A stretch of 64,000 nucleotides of DNA. Origin: Paenibacillus typhae (lineage in GTDB: Bacteria; Bacillota; Bacilli; Paenibacillales; Paenibacillaceae). Below, one piece after another: positions 29,473 to 40,100 of this stretch. The stretch is from assembly GCF_900099765.1 (NCBI RefSeq), contig NZ_FNDX01000007.1, positions 62,001-126,000 of the forward strand. Reading direction: 5' to 3'. The notes below the pieces were generated by a model, which saw only the letters and a program-made list of their open reading frames with translations, did no database searches and had not been told where the DNA came from. Position 1 is the stretch's first letter. The number at the start of each line of letters is the position of its first letter. The position numbers and the translations under genes were made by a program.

Positions 29473-29850
29473 TCAGCTTTTGCGCGACAGGGCCTCCCAG
29501 GCCAGGCAGACCCATCCGGCAATGAAGCAGACTCCTCCCAGCGGAGTAATGGCGCCCAGAATAGTGATTCCCGATATACTGAGCACATACAGGCTGCCGG
29601 AGAACAGCACAGTTCCCGCTATAAGCAGCCAACCGGCCCAGCGCAGCCGGGTACTTTCCCCCCATTGGCCTATCAGTACCGCAATCACAAGCAGGCCAAT
29701 CGCATGAACCATGTGATAATGAACGCCTGTCTCATAGACGGCCAGATCGTCGCTGCTAAGTACAGTCTTCAGCATATGAGCCCCGAATGCGCCAATCATT
29801 ACCGACAGCATGGCCAAAATTGCGCCCCAGGCCATAAATTTTCGCTGCAT
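29473..29850 (-). CDS. DUF423 family membrane protein
   Basis: This 125-residue protein has four transmembrane helices and the DUF423 pattern: LAMLSVMIGAFGAHML, YETGVHYHMVHAIGLL, and LYVLSISGITILGAITPLGG near the end. It is related to B. subtilis YwdK. Its function is unknown. A GTG nine bases upstream (29859) is in frame, but GAGGAG stands only two bases from it and eleven from the ATG at 29850, so the start is uncertain. Confidence 0.82.
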   Translation of the reverse strand: MQRKFMAWGAILAMLSVMIGAFGAHMLKTVLSSDDLAVYETGVHYHMVHAIGLLVIAVLIGQWGESTRLRWAGWLLIAGTVLFSGSLYVLSISGITILGAITPLGGVCFIAGWVCLAWEALSRKS

Positions 29851-30023
29851 TGCAGTCACAACTCCTCTTCATTAAGCTCATCTTATCTTAACTTATCGGC
29901 GCCTGTGAATTCCAGCTGGAGGCAACTTCCGGAATTTTCCCCGTTAAACCTTGCTTTTACAGCTGGGTTGTGAAAAAGTGGAAGGTATAGAATCTTCAAC
30001 CCCATTTACGAGGAGTGCTGAAT

Positions 30024-30485
30024 ATGGATCACCAATATCCGCCCAAAACCGACCTTCCGGGAAATCCGCCGGAGTTCTCTCCGGCCGCAGCAGGCATGCA
30101 GCCGGAAACAAACCCGGAATATGCCTATCAGGAGAACAAACGCGATTATAAGCATTCCGGACCAGGGATCGCATCCTTCGTGATTGCCCTGGTTACAGTA
30201 GTCGGCTATGCCATTTCCTTTGTTTACGCCGGTATGCAGGCTTCCTCCATCCTCAGCAGCAGCAATGATGTGATCAATGATTCTTCGCAGGCCATCATGC
30301 TGCTCGGACTGACGGTCCTTATTCTGGCAGCCGTCAATGTAGCCGGTGCAGTTGTTGGTATTATCGGACTTACGCTCCGCAGGCGCAAAAAGGTATTTGC
30401 CATTATCGGTACCGTTATCAATGCCGTCATTCTGCTCCTGTTCATGCTGATGATCGCTACTGTGCTCGTAAATGCCGGTGCCTGA
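30024..30485 (+). CDS. DUF4190-like small membrane protein
   Basis: This 153-residue protein has a Pro/Asn-rich hydrophilic N terminus (residues 1-48) and three hydrophobic segments (IASFVIALVTVVGYAISFVYA, MLLGLTVLILAAVNVAGAVVGIIGLTL and VFAIIGTVINAVILLLFMLM). This layout is common in DUF4190-type proteins of Gram-positive bacteria. The role is unknown. GAGGAG lies eight bases before the ATG. It is transcribed away from the DUF423 gene. Confidence 0.65.
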   Translation: MDHQYPPKTDLPGNPPEFSPAAAGMQPETNPEYAYQENKRDYKHSGPGIASFVIALVTVVGYAISFVYAGMQASSILSSSNDVINDSSQAIMLLGLTVLILAAVNVAGAVVGIIGLTLRRRKKVFAIIGTVINAVILLLFMLMIATVLVNAGA

Positions 30486-30526
30486 TCCACAGGCCTGTTC
30501 CGGTATGCCATAGGTTTGGCGCATAT

Positions 30527-30564
30527 AAAAAGGCCGCTGGGGATAAATCCGCAGCGGCCTTTTT
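30527..30564. terminator. bidirectional terminator
   Basis: A perfect 13-bp stem, AAAAAGGCCGCTG (30527-30539) with 30552-30564, lies between convergent genes, with A/T tails on both sides. Confidence 0.88.
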
Positions 30565-30580
30565 GGGCCATTGTAAGCTG

Positions 30581-31471
30581 TTAACGGTTAACAAGGGAAT
30601 CCAGTGAAGCATATACATGCGGCCCGAACCCTTCCGAAGCTTCGCGCTGCGGGATATTCATCCGGATGATATAGCCTTGGCCGTCAACCTCTTTGACGAT
30701 GTACTGGTCGGTAAGCCCGGAGCCCATCGCTGTAAGATAGAGCCTTACGCCGGACATTCGGCGATCCTGCTCCTCCTGGCTCAGCTTCGTAACCTCTCCC
30801 ACGGCAGAAAGGGCTTCACGGCCTTCCTCTTCCAGTGCGTCAAGATTGAAATCGGAAGGCAGCTTGGTGATGTCAGCATAATACCCGGGGTCCACCTTCA
30901 TCGCCAGCCTGCCGGCTGCCTGATCAAAGGTGAAGATATCAAAGACATACAGGGAATAGCCGTCTCCTTCGGCCAGACTGGCGGTTTTCTCCTCCTCCAT
31001 GCCTTCGAGGGTGAGCTTGATTACTTTGGTTGCCGGCAACTCCGCTTCTGAGGACCCTGCGCCGCCGGCTGCCTTCTCCAGTCTAGAAAGGACCCGCTGA
31101 ACGACCGCAGGATCGCCTTCCACCGGTTTTTCCACGTATTCAATAATGACGGTATCATCCATTTCAAGCGCTGCAGGCGCGTCTTCAGTCCCTGCCCCCA
31201 GCTCAAATGCGGTTGGGCCTTCTTCTGTCTCTATCTCCACGGAATGATTGTCAATCTGGCCGATATAGGTACCTGTCCCCTGAATGGCCTGCTCAGGCTC
31301 CGCAGTAGGTGCCGGAGTAGGTGACGCTGCTGCGGTCTCTGTCTGGACCGGGGCAACGGTTGCCGAGGGTTCGCCGGGAGCTTCTGCCGGGCTCCGGCCG
31401 CCGCATGCCGTAATGGCCAGCATCAGGACAGCCACGGCTGCGGCTGCCGGTAATGAACGTTGTGATCTCAT
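30581..31471 (-). CDS. secreted lipoprotein of unknown function
   Basis: This 296-residue protein has a lipoprotein signal (residues 1-23) with lipobox ITAC and Cys23. A Pro/Thr/Ala-rich linker with PTPAPTAEPE follows (about 25-60), then two regions: a small beta-rich part (GTYIGQIDNHSVEIETEEGPTAF) and a C-terminal part (DGYSLYVFDIFTFDQAAGRL to YIIRMNIPQREASEGFGPHV). I do not recognise a named domain. It should be anchored to the outer face of the membrane. The ATG follows AAGGAGGCC. Confidence 0.8.
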   Translation of the reverse strand: MRSQRSLPAAAAVAVLMLAITACGGRSPAEAPGEPSATVAPVQTETAAASPTPAPTAEPEQAIQGTGTYIGQIDNHSVEIETEEGPTAFELGAGTEDAPAALEMDDTVIIEYVEKPVEGDPAVVQRVLSRLEKAAGGAGSSEAELPATKVIKLTLEGMEEEKTASLAEGDGYSLYVFDIFTFDQAAGRLAMKVDPGYYADITKLPSDFNLDALEEEGREALSAVGEVTKLSQEEQDRRMSGVRLYLTAMGSGLTDQYIVKEVDGQGYIIRMNIPQREASEGFGPHVYASLDSLVNR

Positions 31472-31597
31472 GTTGACGGCCTCCTTAGTTTTGCAGGTTT
31501 AGTAATGTCTACCCTTATTAACGTTTAACCCTCCGGCAGGGTTGCATAAACTTGTTCAGTTTCCTGACCGTACACCCAGATTCCGGAAGGAGCCTGC

Positions 31598-33190
31598 TTA
31601 ACCGGCACTGTAAGCCACAGCACCGTTGATTACGGTCATCCGCACTTTAGCCTCAAGAAGCTCTTCTGCATCCGTAAGAATATCACGGTCTGCAACTGTG
31701 AAGTCAGCCCGGTAACCGGGCGCTATGCGCCCCCGTTCCAATGATTCCCCTGCGGCAGCGGCGCTGCCCTCCGTGAACAGCCGGAGCGCTTCCTGCGAAC
31801 TAAGCTTCTCTTCAGGCAGATAGCCTTCATGATGCTCTCCGGGTCTGCAGCGGGTAACGGCAGCATGCATCCCGAGGAACGGACTCAGCGGCTCGATCGG
31901 GGCATCGCTGCCTCCGGCGCAGGGAATGCCCGCTTCCAGGAGCTTCTTCCATGCGTAGAGATAACCGGTTCTGGCCGGGCCGACCCGGTCCAGCACCCAT
32001 GGAAAGTCGCTCGCCACAAACCGCGGCTGAATATCGGCAATCAGCCGCATGTCGCGCATCTGACTGACCAGGCTGCTGTTCAGCACCTGGGCGTGAATGA
32101 AGCGGTCCGGGAGCGCCGCAGCCGGCTGGAGCGGCACATGCCGCATTGCGGCCAGCGTCATCCGGGCCGCCGCATCGCCGATGGCATGCACCGCAACCGG
32201 ATATCCCAGCCTGCGGGCTGAGCTGACGATGTCATTCAGCGCCTCCTGGGTATGGATCGCGATGCCCGAGGTTTCAGGCGCATCGCTGTAGGGCTGCTCC
32301 AGCAGGGCTGTCCGCCCGCCGATCGCCCCGTCGGCGAACAGCTTGACCGCGCCAAGCCGCAGCCACTCATCTCCGCTGCCTGCGGACAGCCTCAGCTGCT
32401 CCACCTCCTGCAGATAGGCATAGTAGAGCAGCTGATGGGTACGGAACAGCAGTCCCTCCTCCCGCAGCTCACGGTGAATGCGCAGCATCGTCTCCACGCT
32501 GCCCAGGAAACGCAGGTCCTCCGTGTGGACCGCGGTCAGCCCCAGTGACAGCGCGTCCGTGATGCCGCGGCGCACCGCCTGCTTCAGGGCGGCATAATCC
32601 GGCGCCGGCTGAACCGCATTGAACGGCTGGACGGCATCCTCGTAGATCCAGCCGTTCAGCTCGCCTCCGCTGTCGCGGCCGTAAGCGCCGGAGGCACAGT
32701 CAGGCGTGGAAGCCGTGACGCCTGCCCGCCGGAATGCCTCACTGTTGCCCAGAAAAGCGTGGAAGCAGGTCCGGGTCAGGAACACCGGATGCTCCCCGGT
32801 CACGGCGTCCAGCTCCGATATATGCGGAGCTGCCGCAGGACTGAATTCATTCTCGTTCCAGTTGAGGCCGAGAATCCATTCCCCGGGAGGCGTAACCGCC
32901 GCCCGCTCCTTAATGGCCTGCAGCATCTCCTCCTTGGAGGTCATGCCCGTGAAATCCAGCATGTCCAGCTTCATCCCGTGCATGCCCAGATGAACATGGG
33001 CATCTACAAGTCCGGGCAGGACATGCCCGCCGTCCCAGTCGATAACTGCCGCCCGGTTTCCGGACAGCTGAAGGGAGAGCTCACTCCCTTTACCGACAGC
33101 CCTGATGAAGCCGTCCTCCGCGAGTACAGCATCATATCCGGGATAGCCTGCTGCGGCCAGGTTTCCATTTTTGAACAGGGTTAACGTCAT
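31598..33190 (-). CDS. amidohydrolase, YtcJ-like
   Basis: This 530-residue metal-dependent hydrolase belongs to the amidohydrolase_3 type. The metal site residues are seen in DAHVHLGMHG (HxH), in VAVHAIGDAAARM and in CAGGSDAPIEPL (Asp). The C-terminal small domain ends GYRADFTVADRDIL. The substrate is unknown; relatives act on N-substituted amides or formamides. The gene stands alone, with AAGGAG eleven bases before the ATG. Confidence 0.9.
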   Translation of the reverse strand: MTLTLFKNGNLAAAGYPGYDAVLAEDGFIRAVGKGSELSLQLSGNRAAVIDWDGGHVLPGLVDAHVHLGMHGMKLDMLDFTGMTSKEEMLQAIKERAAVTPPGEWILGLNWNENEFSPAAAPHISELDAVTGEHPVFLTRTCFHAFLGNSEAFRRAGVTASTPDCASGAYGRDSGGELNGWIYEDAVQPFNAVQPAPDYAALKQAVRRGITDALSLGLTAVHTEDLRFLGSVETMLRIHRELREEGLLFRTHQLLYYAYLQEVEQLRLSAGSGDEWLRLGAVKLFADGAIGGRTALLEQPYSDAPETSGIAIHTQEALNDIVSSARRLGYPVAVHAIGDAAARMTLAAMRHVPLQPAAALPDRFIHAQVLNSSLVSQMRDMRLIADIQPRFVASDFPWVLDRVGPARTGYLYAWKKLLEAGIPCAGGSDAPIEPLSPFLGMHAAVTRCRPGEHHEGYLPEEKLSSQEALRLFTEGSAAAAGESLERGRIAPGYRADFTVADRDILTDAEELLEAKVRMTVINGAVAYSAG

Positions 33191-33355
33191 TTATAGCGGC
33201 TCCTTTATATTTGGAATCTTTTGCTTATTAAATAGGAAGAAAAGCGCTGTAGTACGGTTTCTTTCCCGCATCATAGGCATCTACCGGAAGCAGGAGCCTG
33301 CGGAAATAATACTATAGTGAAGAGCCTTATTTATCCCCCCGAAGGAGTGGTTTCC

Positions 33356-34000
33356 TTGAAAATCGATATCGGCTGCGGTTCCGCCAAAGAATCAGGTTAT
33401 CTGGGAATCGACCGGACCTCGTACCCCGGAGTGGATATGGTATGTGATATTAATAAAGAAATTCCGTTGCCGGACAACTCTGCAGAATTCGTCATGGCCA
33501 GCCGCGTTCTGCCGTACGTGGACGATCTGATGTCGGTAATGGCGGAGATTTACCGGATCAGCTGCCATAAAGCGGTTGTCTGCATCCTGGCTCCATATGC
33601 GCATAGTTATCCCCACAGCTCCAACCCTTTTTTCAAGCAGAAATTCGATGAGTATACCCCCCGCTATTTCACGGGCAGCTTTTATCAGCCTTCTGCAGGC
33701 CCGCTTTCGCCGGCGGTTCCCGATTACCCGGCTCCCGCACCTCCGTTTGATTACCGGCTGCTCCGGATGGAGCTGTTCTATCAGTATCCTTTTGACCAGT
33801 CGCTGTATGAAGTAGAGGAGCTTGATGTCCTCAAAACGCTGCAAGCAAATGTCGTCCATGAAATCATGTACCATTTCGTTGTGGTCAAAAAGGACATTAC
33901 CTATGCCGAGCTGGAAGCGATGAGCCGTACTCCCTATCCGGAGCCGCGTGTTCTCCTGGAACGCAGACGGTTAGCCGGACTTAGAGAGAAACCAATGTAG
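33356..34000 (+). CDS. SAM-dependent methyltransferase-like protein
   Basis: This 214-residue protein starts LKIDIGCGSAKESGYLGID, a clear SAM-binding motif I, and continues with NKEIPLPDNSAEFVMASRVLPYVDDLMSVMAEIYRI, a motif like that of predicted SAM-dependent methyltransferases attached to polysaccharide genes. There is no membrane segment. The start is TTG at 33356, seven bases after AAGGAG. A longer frame from 33317 has no ribosome site. The substrate is unknown. Confidence 0.75.
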   Translation: MKIDIGCGSAKESGYLGIDRTSYPGVDMVCDINKEIPLPDNSAEFVMASRVLPYVDDLMSVMAEIYRISCHKAVVCILAPYAHSYPHSSNPFFKQKFDEYTPRYFTGSFYQPSAGPLSPAVPDYPAPAPPFDYRLLRMELFYQYPFDQSLYEVEELDVLKTLQANVVHEIMYHFVVVKKDITYAELEAMSRTPYPEPRVLLERRRLAGLREKPM

Positions 34001-34173
34001 AAAAGCCGCCGCACGGAATGGAAGCCATCCTGAGTTTCACTAAAAATTTTGCTAGGGACAAACAAGTAACCTCATTCTCCCTCATAGGCTAATATATCAC
34101 AAGAAAGATGGCACATCGTCTCTGCAGGTGACGGTCTGCTTTTTTTTTCGTTGCAGTTTATCAGCAGTATTCA

Positions 34174-37100
34174 ATGAAGGAGGTGAAAAAGATTCCTCTA
34201 GTCGTTCGGTCTACGATCAATGCAACCGGTGCTATTACATTTACAGGAAATACACTCGGGTTAAGCCGTTCGGATACAGCTGGCGTGCCAGGCACACAGG
34301 ACAGTATAGGCGCCTTCACTACAATCAATACGGCCTCTGCCTTCGGCACTTACCCTGCCGGAACTACCAGCCTGTATCAGAATAACAGCTCTTCCGCCAT
34401 TTTGACGATTCCCGCCGGAAGTACGGTGCTGTATGCAGAACTGATCTGGGGCGGCTCCTATATTAACGGGTCCGTCAATCTTAGCGCGGCCATTAATAAT
34501 CCGGTTTCGCTGACAACGCCTGCCGGCAACACGGTCAGTGTCTCTCCGGATTCAGCCACCAGCAACACGGTTGAACTGGGCGGCGGCGCCTCTGCCTACG
34601 TGCGTTCAAATAATGTAACCAGCGTCATTCAGGCCGGCGGAGCCGGAACCTATACCGTAGCCGGTGTAGTCGGCACCATTGTGATCTCCGGTGATTCTAC
34701 AGCCAACCATGCCGGCTGGACCCTTGGCGTCATCTACCAGAACCCGTCGCTGCCTTTCCGCAATATGTCGCTGCGCGCCGGTGCTGTACTGGTCCAATCG
34801 ACTTCAGCACCTGTGGTCACCACCATTACAGGCTTTGCCACTCCTGTAACCGGTGCGCTCGGCGGACGCATTTTGTTCAGTGCACAGGAAGGCGATGCCA
34901 ACCGTTCCGGTGATCAGGCATTATTCGGTCCTACTTCTGCTACACAGGTTGCGCTGTCCGGCCCCAATAACTTTGCCAACAACTTTTTTGCCTCACAGAT
35001 TAACAATGATGCCGGAGCGCTGAATACCACCGGAACGTTCGGCAACCGCAACCAGACCAACGGCAGCCCGGGCAGCAACATTGTCGGCGGCCGTCAGGGC
35101 TGGGATATTACGAATGTTGATGTGTCAGCCAGGCTGATTAATAACCAGTCCTCCGCACTGCTTACACTGACGACTTCCGGTGATGCCTATGTGGTAAACG
35201 GAAATGCCCTGCAGATTGATATCAACGCACCGAAGATCAGTCTTACCAAAAGCGCCAACGTAACCGGAACCATTGTCGGCGATACTGTAACATACACCGT
35301 AACCGTCAGCAATACCGGTACAGCCAGCGCCGCCAGTGTTGTGCTATCGGATACTTTGCCGGCCGGTCTGACCTTTGTCGCCGGTAGCGTTGTCGTCGCC
35401 GGGGTTTCGAGGCCTACCTTCGATGTAACAGCAGGTATTCCCTTAGGCTCACTTGCCCTTGGCACCTCTGTGACCGTTACATACCAGGCAAGGGTCACTT
35501 CACTGCCCAGCCCGCAGTTTGTTCCGAATACCGTCAATGCAGCCTTTACGTTTCAAAGCGTGGCCGGCGGTCCTGTTGTATCCGGTGTCATCCCGTCCAA
35601 TACAAATTCTCTGCCGGTATACTCTCCTGTGCTGGGGCTTGTCAAAAGCGCCAACACCACCAATGCAACCGTTGGCGATCAGATTACCTATACCATTCAA
35701 ATTAACAATACCGGAAATATCGGAGCAGCCACAACACTGACCGACAACATTCCGGCGGGCAGCACTTATGTACCGGGCAGCTTCACCGTAAACGGTACAC
35801 CGGTGGCCGGAAATCCGGCCGCCGGTATTCCGATCGGCACCATTGCCGCCGGAGGAAGCTCAACTGTGCAGTTCCGGGTTGTCGTTAACAGCCTCCCGTC
35901 ACCGCCCCGGCTCGTGGACCAGGCAACCGCTGCCTATACCTTCGTGGTGCCCGACGGCCGTACGGTGTCCGGTTCAGCCGCTTCAAATACTCTGACCATA
36001 CCTGTAACCCTGCCTAACGTGGCAGTAGCCAAAAGCGCAAGTCTGCCCGATGTTGCTGTAGGGGATACTCTGCTCTACACCTCAGTCATCAGTAATAACG
36101 GCATTGCTGCCGTCACCAGTGTCGTCCTGTCCGATCAGATACCCGCCGGCAGCACCTTTGTCCCGGGCAGTGTTGTTGTCGCCGGTTCAGCCCGGCCCGC
36201 AGCGGATCCGGCATCAGGGATCAGCATCGGAGCTATTCCCCCCGGCACCAGCGTCACTGTCACTTTTCAGGTTACTGTCACTTCAGTCCCTGCAGGCTCC
36301 CAGCTTTCAAACCGCTCATCGGCCTCATACAGCTCAGGGGCATTCACCGCCATTACGCAGTCCAATATTGTAACGACCCCGGTCTTCCAGCCCGTCATCG
36401 GGATAGTCAAAAGCGCCAGCCCGTCCAGCGCAACCGTCGGCGGGAATGTCCTGTACACGCTGCAGGTGCAAAATTCGGGTAATATTGCTGCAGTCGTCAC
36501 ACTGAGTGATAACATTCCGGCAGGATCGGCTTTTGTACCCGGCAGTGTCATTGTGAACAACGTCGTCCGTCCGTCGGATTCCCCGCTCACCGGTATTCCG
36601 CTCGGATCTGTAGCACCGGGAGCGGTTGTAACGGTGACCTTTCTGACGTCAGTACAGTCGCTGCCTTCACCGGCGGTGCTAACCGATCAGGGCAGCAGCA
36701 GTTATACCTACCAGCTGCCCAGCGGCCGTTCACTTGCCGGCACAAGCGTATCCAATACGGTCAGCATTCCGGTATCCGCACCTAACATTAATCTGCTGAA
36801 AAGCGCCAGCCTGAATGCCATTGCTGTCGGAGAATACATCACCTATACCGTGTCAGTCTCCAATCCCAGCGGCGTGGCGGTTAACAATGTTGTCCTCTCC
36901 GATCCGATTCCGGCCGGAGGCGCTTTTGTGGCCGGCAGCACAACCATTAACGGCGCCGCTGCACCCTCTGCCAATCCCGGTGCCGGCATAAACCTGGGCA
37001 CCATCGCTGCAGGTGCAACCGTGGTTGTCACGTTTCAGGTCAACGCAACCTCTGTGCCGCCGTCCGGACAGCTGGGCAACCGGGCCAGCGCGTCCTTTAC

Positions 37101-40100
37101 CGCCGGCTCATTCAGCGGTACCGCGTTGTCAAATACGGTCAATACACCGGTCTTTATACCGGTAATCAGCCTTATCAAAAGCGCCAATGCCGTTCAGGCT
37201 TCGGTAGGCAGCACCCTGTCTTTCTCCATTCTGGCCAGTAACACCGGAAATATCGCTGCTACCCTGAACCTGACAGACAGCCTTCCGCCTCAGGTGACCT
37301 TCGAGCCTAACAGCGTCATCGTCGGCGGTACACCGCTGCCAGGCTATAATCTGGTGAGCGGAGTGCCGGTAGGTCCGCTCGCCCCCGGCGACAGCGTTAC
37401 GGTGAGCTTCCTGGTCACCGTTACAGCTCTGCCTCCGAACCAGCAGCTGCTGAATACCGCAGCAGCCTCGTATACCTTCACCCTGCCGGACGGGCGGCAG
37501 CTTGGAGGAAATACCGCATCGAACACACTCGCCGTTCCTGTCTCTGCACCAAATATCAATGTCGTTAAAAGCGTCAATGCCATTGATGCCGTTACAGGCG
37601 ACATCCTGACCTTCACCTCCGTGCTGACCAACACAAGTATCGCCGCCGTCAATAACATCATTCTCAGCGATCCCCTGCCTGAGAATGCAGCCTTCATCCC
37701 CGGAACCGTAATTGTGGGCGGCGTCTCCCAGCCGCTATCAGTTCCGTCCACCGGCATTCCAATCGGCAGTCTGGCCCCAGGGGCATCAGTTGCCGTAACA
37801 TTCGAGGTGAGGATTACAATGCCGATTCCTTCACAGATTAATAACCAGTCAACCGTCAGCTTTACCTCCGGGGTCTTTTCCGGTTCATCCAGCTCCAATG
37901 TGACCACTACCCCGGTCATACAGCCGCAGATCTCACTAGTAAAAAGCGCAAACGACCTAAATGCAACAGTCGGCGATACAATTATATATACCATCGTCGT
38001 CAGTAATACCGGTAATCTGGCAGCAAACGTGACCCTGACCGACAATATCCCTGCAGGGACTACCTTTGACCCGAACAGCGTCATTGTCGGCGGCTTCCCG
38101 CAGCCGGGCTCCGCACCGGATACCGGGATCGCGGTCGGCACCGTCGCTCCCGGTACCAGTGTAACGGTCAGCTTCACGGTCTTTATCGTCTCCCTGCCAA
38201 CCCCGCAGCAGCTAGTTAACCAGGCCAGCTCCACCTTCACCTTCACACCGCCTGACGGGCGCCTGCTGACCGGTACGGCAGCATCCAATACAGTAACCAT
38301 TGCTGTAACTGCACCTAACCTCGCAGTCGTAAAAAGCACAACCTTCACCGCTGCCGCACTCGGGGACACTATTCCTTATACAGTAACCATTACTAATAAC
38401 GGGATCGATCCGGTCAACAGTGTGCAGCTTAATGACCCGACGCCGGACGGCACTGTTTTTGTTGTCGGAAGCGTGGCTGTTAACGGAGTGCCTTTCCCGA
38501 ATGCCAATCCGGCAACAGGCGTGTCCATCGGCACACTGGCGGCCGGCGCCTCATCAACAGTGACCTACAATGTACTGGTGACTTCCGTACCGGCTGATGC
38601 TTCCATTGATAATCAGGCAACTGTAACCTACACATCAGGGGTGTTCTCGGGCTCGACGTTTTCCAATCCTGTGGCCGTACCCGTCTTTCAGCCGAATATC
38701 GCTATCGTCAAGGGTGCCAGTACCACCAATGCTACAGTCGGCGATACGGTGACCTACTCCCTGACTGTAAGCAACACAGGCAACTATCCGGCTGTTCTGA
38801 CCGTGACCGATAATATCCCGGCCGGCACAACCTTTGTTCCTAACAGCGTGCTGGTGAACGGCCTGCCGCTGCCGCAGGCCGATCCTTCCACCGGCATCGC
38901 CGCCGGAACCGTTCCTGCGGCCGGAAGCGTACAGGTGCAGTTCTCGGTTGTTATCACCTCACTGCCGTCGCCGCAGCTTCTTGTCAATCAGGGGACAGCG
39001 TCCTACACCTTTACCCTGCCGGACGGGCGGACACTCAGCGGGTCGGCCCTGTCGAATACCTTCACCATTCCGGTATCCAATCCGAATCTTGGCGTGGTCA
39101 AGAGCACAACTACTACTGCTACCACAGTCGGCGATTCTATTACTTATACAGTGGTGCTGACCAATAACGGCATCGCTGCGGTTAACAATGTCGTCTTTAC
39201 TGACGCGCTTCCGGCAGGCACGACCTTTGCAGCAGGCAGTGTGCTGGTGGACGGAGTACCGCGTCCGGGTGCCTCACCGGCTACCGGGGTTACCATCGGC
39301 AGCATTGCTCCAGGCGCTTCGGTCACGGTCGCCTTCACGGTCAACGTCACCTCGCTTCCGGCGGGGGGAGTGCTGAACAACCAGTCCTCCGTCAGCTTCA
39401 CTTCCGGAGCGATTGCCAATGTCGCCTTCTCCAATATCGTCACTACACCGGTCTATCAGCCGATCGTCGCTGCCGTCAAATCCTCCAACGTCACCAATGC
39501 AACGGTCGGTGATACCATCACCTATACGGTTACCGTCAATAATTCAGGGAATTACCCGGCAACGGGCACCCTGACGGATACGATACCTGCCGGCACTGTA
39601 CTTGTTGCCAATAGTGTGCTGATCAATGGCCTGCCGGTGCCGGGCAGCGATCCGGCCACAGGCGTTCCGCTCGGAACCATTGCTGCCGGAGCAGCGCTGA
39701 CCGTCACCTTCTCCGTGCTGATTGATACGCTGCCGCCGAGCCAGCAGCTCAGCAACCAGGCTGTTATTTCTCTAGCTTATACGCTGCCTGACGGCCGTAC
39801 CTTTAACCAGACCGCTTCTTCAAACATTAATCTGATTTCAGTATCATCTCCCAACGTTGCCGTTGTCAAAAGCACCAGCGTCATTGATGCCGTCATCGGC
39901 GACACCGTCCCTTACACGGTCGCTGTCACCAATAACGGGATCGCGCCGATCAACAACGTTGTGCTTAGTGACCCGATACCGGCAGGCGCTTCCTTTATTA
40001 CCGGCAGCGTAGTCGTAGACGGCACTCCGGTGCCGGGAGCCAATCCGGCCAATGGTGTTGCCATCGGCACCATTGCACCGGGAGCAACGGCCACCGTTAC

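Noticed and set aside
37344..38369. 341-codon open frame on the minus strand
   Set aside because: It is antisense to the DUF11 repeats; its repetitive composition mirrors theirs.
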